A stretch of DNA of 6,587 bases from Spirochaetales bacterium (GTDB taxonomy: Bacteria; Spirochaetota; Spirochaetia; SZUA-6; DRHE01): the NCBI GenBank assembly GCA_023136785.1, contig JAGLQP010000109.1:1-6587 (forward strand), given 5' to 3'. Below are positions 4,154 through 6,587 of this stretch, one piece after another (position 1 is the first letter of the stretch; each line of letters begins with the position of its first letter). Under the pieces are notes generated by a model, which was not told where the DNA came from, ran no database searches, and saw only the letters and a program-made list of their open reading frames with translations. The position numbers were made by a program, and so were the translations under genes.

Positions 4154-6539
4154 GAAGCACGGGCAACGCACCCACGTGGGCCGCTCCCTCACCAAAAACG
4201 ACTCCCTGGCTCTGGCCACGGCTCAGGAGCGCTTCACCGCCGACTATCCTCTGGACAACCCCCTTCACTGCGCCATTCTCTATTCCCCCCACGCCCATGC
4301 GGAGATCACCTCCCTCGATACCGAAGAGGCTCAAGTCCTTCCCGGAGTGGTGGACATCCTGAGCTACAAGAATGTTCCCCGGATCCTGCACACCTCCGCC
4401 GGACAGGGGTATCCCGAGCCTTCCCCCTACGATGCTGTTCTCTTCGACAATCGGCTGCGCTACGTGGGAGACCGGGTGGCCCTGGTGGCGGCGGAAACCG
4501 TTGACATCGCCCGGGAAGCTCTGCAGAAGATCCGGGTGGAGTACAACGTCCTGGAACCTCTGCTGGACAGGCGGCGGGCCATGGACGACGGGGTGCCCCG
4601 GCTACACGGCGGGGAGGACCACGTCAAAATTCCCGTGGCCTACGAACCGGAGAAGAACCTGGCCGCGGAAGTCCAGATCGCCTTCGGAGATCTGGACGAG
4701 GGATTCTCCCAGGCGGAGTTCATCGAGGAGCAGGACTACAGCCTGCCTGCAGCCTCTCACTGCGCCGTGGAGCCCCATGCCGCCTTAGCCTACATCGACG
4801 AGCGGGGCCGGCTGGTCATCGTCTCCACGACACAGGTTCCCTTTCACGCCCGCAGGATCGTCAGCAAGCTGATCGAGCTTCCCCTCCATTGGATTCGGGT
4901 GATCAAACCGAGAATCGGCGGGGGATTCGGGGGCAAACAGGAAGTGATTCTCGAACCTCTGGTGGGTCTGGTTGCCTGGGGCAACCAACGACCGGCCCGG
5001 TTGGTGCTCTCCCGCCGGGAGGTGTTCGTCTCCACCCGCACACGTCACGCCGCCGATCTGCACATGAAAATCGGAGCCGCCAACGACGGCAGCATCACCG
5101 GCCTGCAGATGGACTGCCTCCTCGATGCGGGGGGCTACGCCACCCACTCTTTGACCGTGCTGTCCAATGTCGGGGCCAAGGTCCTTCCTCTGTTCAACAA
5201 GATCGAAAACATCAGCTTCCACGGCCGCTCGGTGTATACCAACCTGCCCGTATCCGGAGCCTACCGCGGCTATGGGGCAACCCAAGGCTACTTCGCCTTC
5301 AATCAGCAGATCGACGCCGTAGCCCGCTGGGCCGCTCAGGACATGGTGGAGTTCTGCAAGCGCTGGCACATCCGCGAGGGGGAGACCTCCGGTGTGTTCA
5401 AGGCCCTCGGCGAAGGAAAAGAGGGAGTCAGCCAGGTGGTACACTCCTGTGCCCTGAGCCAGTGTCTCGATCGGGGCGCCCGGGCCATCGAGTGGAAGAA
5501 GAAGCGGGGCAAACAGATCCGGGTTGGGGAAGACAAGGTCAAGGGTGTGGGACTGGCTGTGGCCATGCAGGGATCCGGTATTCCCCTGATCGACATGGCT
5601 GCTGCCTCGATGAAGATGAACGAGAACGGTTCCTTCAACCTCCACATCGGAGCTACCGACATCGGTACCGGCTCGGACACGGTTTTAGCCCAGATCGCCG
5701 CGGAGGTGCTCAAGGTCCCCATCGAGAAGATCGTTGTTCTTTCCTCGGACACCGACCTCACTCCCTTCGATGTGGGCGCCTACGCCTCCTCCACCACCTA
5801 TGTTTCGGGTCAGGCGGTCAAAGCCTGCGCAGGGAAGATCGCCGACCAGATCCTGGAAACCGCCGCGGCTTTACTCGAGACAAAGCAGGAGAATCTGGTC
5901 ATCGAATCCGAATCGGTTCGAGATCTTAAAACCAAGCAAACCATCTCCTACGAGGAGATCGCTACCAGCGCTACCTACAATCGGGATCAATACCAGATCC
6001 AGGCCCAGGCTTCCTACACCTGCGAGGAATCTCCTCCTCCCTTCATCGCCCAGTTTGCCGAGGTCGACGTGGACACCAAGACCGGCCGGATCGAGGTTGT
6101 ACGCTTCGTCAGTGCCGCCGACTGCGGTCAGCCGATCAATCCTGTTCTGGCGGAAGGACAGATCGAAGGGGCGGTGGTCAACGGCATCAGCTACGCCCTC
6201 TGGGAGGAGTACCGCTACGACGCCGACGGCCGCATGACCAATCCCCGCTTCTGGGACTACAAGATCTTCACCGCCCGGGATACACCTGAGATCCAGACCA
6301 TTCTGATTCCTACCGAGGAACCCTCAGGTCCCTTCGGAGCCAAATCGATCGGCGAGGTGGCCATCAACGGTCCGGCCCCGGCCATCGCCAATGCGATCTA
6401 CGATGCGGTCGGGGTGCGTATCCGGGATCTGCCCATCACTCCGGAGAAGGTCTGGCGGGGGCTTTGCAACATTGAGCACACCGAGGCGTCTGCCTCAGGC
6501 TCCGGCGAAGCCGAGACGGGACGCGCGAGCAGCCCATGA
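4146..6539 (+). CDS. Xanthine dehydrogenase-family molybdopterin-binding catalytic subunit (XdhA-like)
   Basis: This 797-residue protein is the catalytic subunit, which hydroxylates a carbon of its substrate using water at a molybdenum-pyranopterin centre. Residues 25-135 form the a/b-hammerhead domain; about 150-395 and 420-770 form the two cofactor-binding domains. Visible motifs are Q230, RIGGGFGGKQE (256-266), GAYRGYG (371-377), TDIGTGSDT (504-512) and GAKSIGE (731-737). E737 matches the catalytic base E1261 of bovine xanthine oxidase. By hand alignment, bovine E802 is Q265 here, R880 is V342 and F914 is Y376, so the substrate need not be xanthine. Q265 resembles bacterial XdhA-type enzymes, which fits a purine or N-heterocycle. 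After the conserved end near residue 775 comes a short tail rich in Ser, Ala, Gly and Glu. The stop overlaps the next ATG. The family is certain; the substrate is unknown. Confidence 0.95.
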   Translation: MAEKHGQRTHVGRSLTKNDSLALATAQERFTADYPLDNPLHCAILYSPHAHAEITSLDTEEAQVLPGVVDILSYKNVPRILHTSAGQGYPEPSPYDAVLFDNRLRYVGDRVALVAAETVDIAREALQKIRVEYNVLEPLLDRRRAMDDGVPRLHGGEDHVKIPVAYEPEKNLAAEVQIAFGDLDEGFSQAEFIEEQDYSLPAASHCAVEPHAALAYIDERGRLVIVSTTQVPFHARRIVSKLIELPLHWIRVIKPRIGGGFGGKQEVILEPLVGLVAWGNQRPARLVLSRREVFVSTRTRHAADLHMKIGAANDGSITGLQMDCLLDAGGYATHSLTVLSNVGAKVLPLFNKIENISFHGRSVYTNLPVSGAYRGYGATQGYFAFNQQIDAVARWAAQDMVEFCKRWHIREGETSGVFKALGEGKEGVSQVVHSCALSQCLDRGARAIEWKKKRGKQIRVGEDKVKGVGLAVAMQGSGIPLIDMAAASMKMNENGSFNLHIGATDIGTGSDTVLAQIAAEVLKVPIEKIVVLSSDTDLTPFDVGAYASSTTYVSGQAVKACAGKIADQILETAAALLETKQENLVIESESVRDLKTKQTISYEEIATSATYNRDQYQIQAQASYTCEESPPPFIAQFAEVDVDTKTGRIEVVRFVSAADCGQPINPVLAEGQIEGAVVNGISYALWEEYRYDADGRMTNPRFWDYKIFTARDTPEIQTILIPTEEPSGPFGAKSIGEVAINGPAPAIANAIYDAVGVRIRDLPITPEKVWRGLCNIEHTEASASGSGEAETGRASSP

Positions 6540-6587
6540 TCCTGCTGAAAAACTGCTTCGCCCTCTATTCGGATCCTGCCGATCCGG
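6536..6587 (+). CDS. Start of a downstream gene, possibly an amidohydrolase (cut at the 3' window edge)
   Basis: An ATG at 6536 overlaps the molybdenum-subunit stop as ATGA and opens a frame that runs to the window end, giving MILLKNCFALYSDPADP. The same overlap style links the other genes here, so this is very likely the next operon member. An opening of the type M-I-L-L-K-N is common at the first strand of metal-dependent amidohydrolases, such as guanine deaminase and SsnA-type proteins, which often neighbour molybdenum hydroxylase genes. Seventeen residues cannot prove this. No good ribosome site is seen; coupling to the upstream gene is likely. Confidence 0.6.
   Translation, partial: MILLKNCFALYSDPADP

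Noticed and set aside
4785..5645. 286-codon minus-strand frame
   Set aside because: It is antisense to the conserved core of the molybdenum subunit; no domain or plausible ribosome site is seen.
4889..5929. 346-codon plus-strand frame
   Set aside because: It is the +1-type shadow of the molybdenum subunit, with an Arg/Gly/Ser-rich translation.
1..6587. CRISPR arrays, tRNA or rRNA genes, insertion sequences, attachment sites
   Set aside because: No regularly spaced repeats, cloverleaf pattern, transposase motif or terminal inverted repeats were seen on either strand.

Overview
The window is 6,587 bases of gene-dense bacterial DNA, roughly 57% G+C by eye, holding six recognisable genes plus the first 52 bases of a seventh. 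The organism is a Gram-negative-type bacterium, since it exports a periplasmic TRAP-type solute-binding protein. No taxonomic marker is present. The look of the binding protein, which resembles the TatP-like proteins of Treponema and its relatives, makes Spirochaetota a reasonable guess, but only a guess.

Layout. (1) Bases 1-830, plus strand: the C-terminal third of a calcium-type P-type ATPase, cut by the window edge. (2) 827-1819, plus: a secreted DctP-family TRAP binding protein whose start overlaps the ATPase stop (ATGA). No TRAP permease genes follow. (3) 1824-2714, minus: a ten-helix EamA/DMT-family transporter, convergent with gene 2 across a gap of only 4 bases. (4) 2715-2870: the only intergenic stretch, a divergent promoter region with a good sigma-70-like promoter facing right and a TATACT element facing left. 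(5) 2871-3689, 3686-4153 and 4146-6539, plus: the FAD, [2Fe-2S] and molybdopterin subunits of a three-subunit molybdenum hydroxylase of the xanthine dehydrogenase family, each overlapping the next. (6) From 6536, plus: the start of a further gene, again with an ATGA overlap, perhaps an amidohydrolase.

How the genes work together. The three hydroxylase subunits form one electron path: substrate is oxidised at the molybdenum cofactor, electrons pass through two [2Fe-2S] clusters, and FAD hands them to the acceptor. The family and gene order suggest oxidation of a purine or other N-heterocycle. However, several residues that define the xanthine oxidase pocket differ here, so the substrate is open. 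If the last gene is a deaminase-type amidohydrolase, the operon would be a heterocycle (purine) breakdown unit. The ATPase and binding protein appear to form a separate operon that began upstream of the window.

The observations most worth following are: the TRAP binding protein lacks the two residues that normally bind the substrate carboxylate and is translationally coupled to a cation ATPase; the hydroxylase pocket residues differ from xanthine oxidase; and the EamA gene may be read from a leaderless transcript. I found no clear evidence for an entirely new system.
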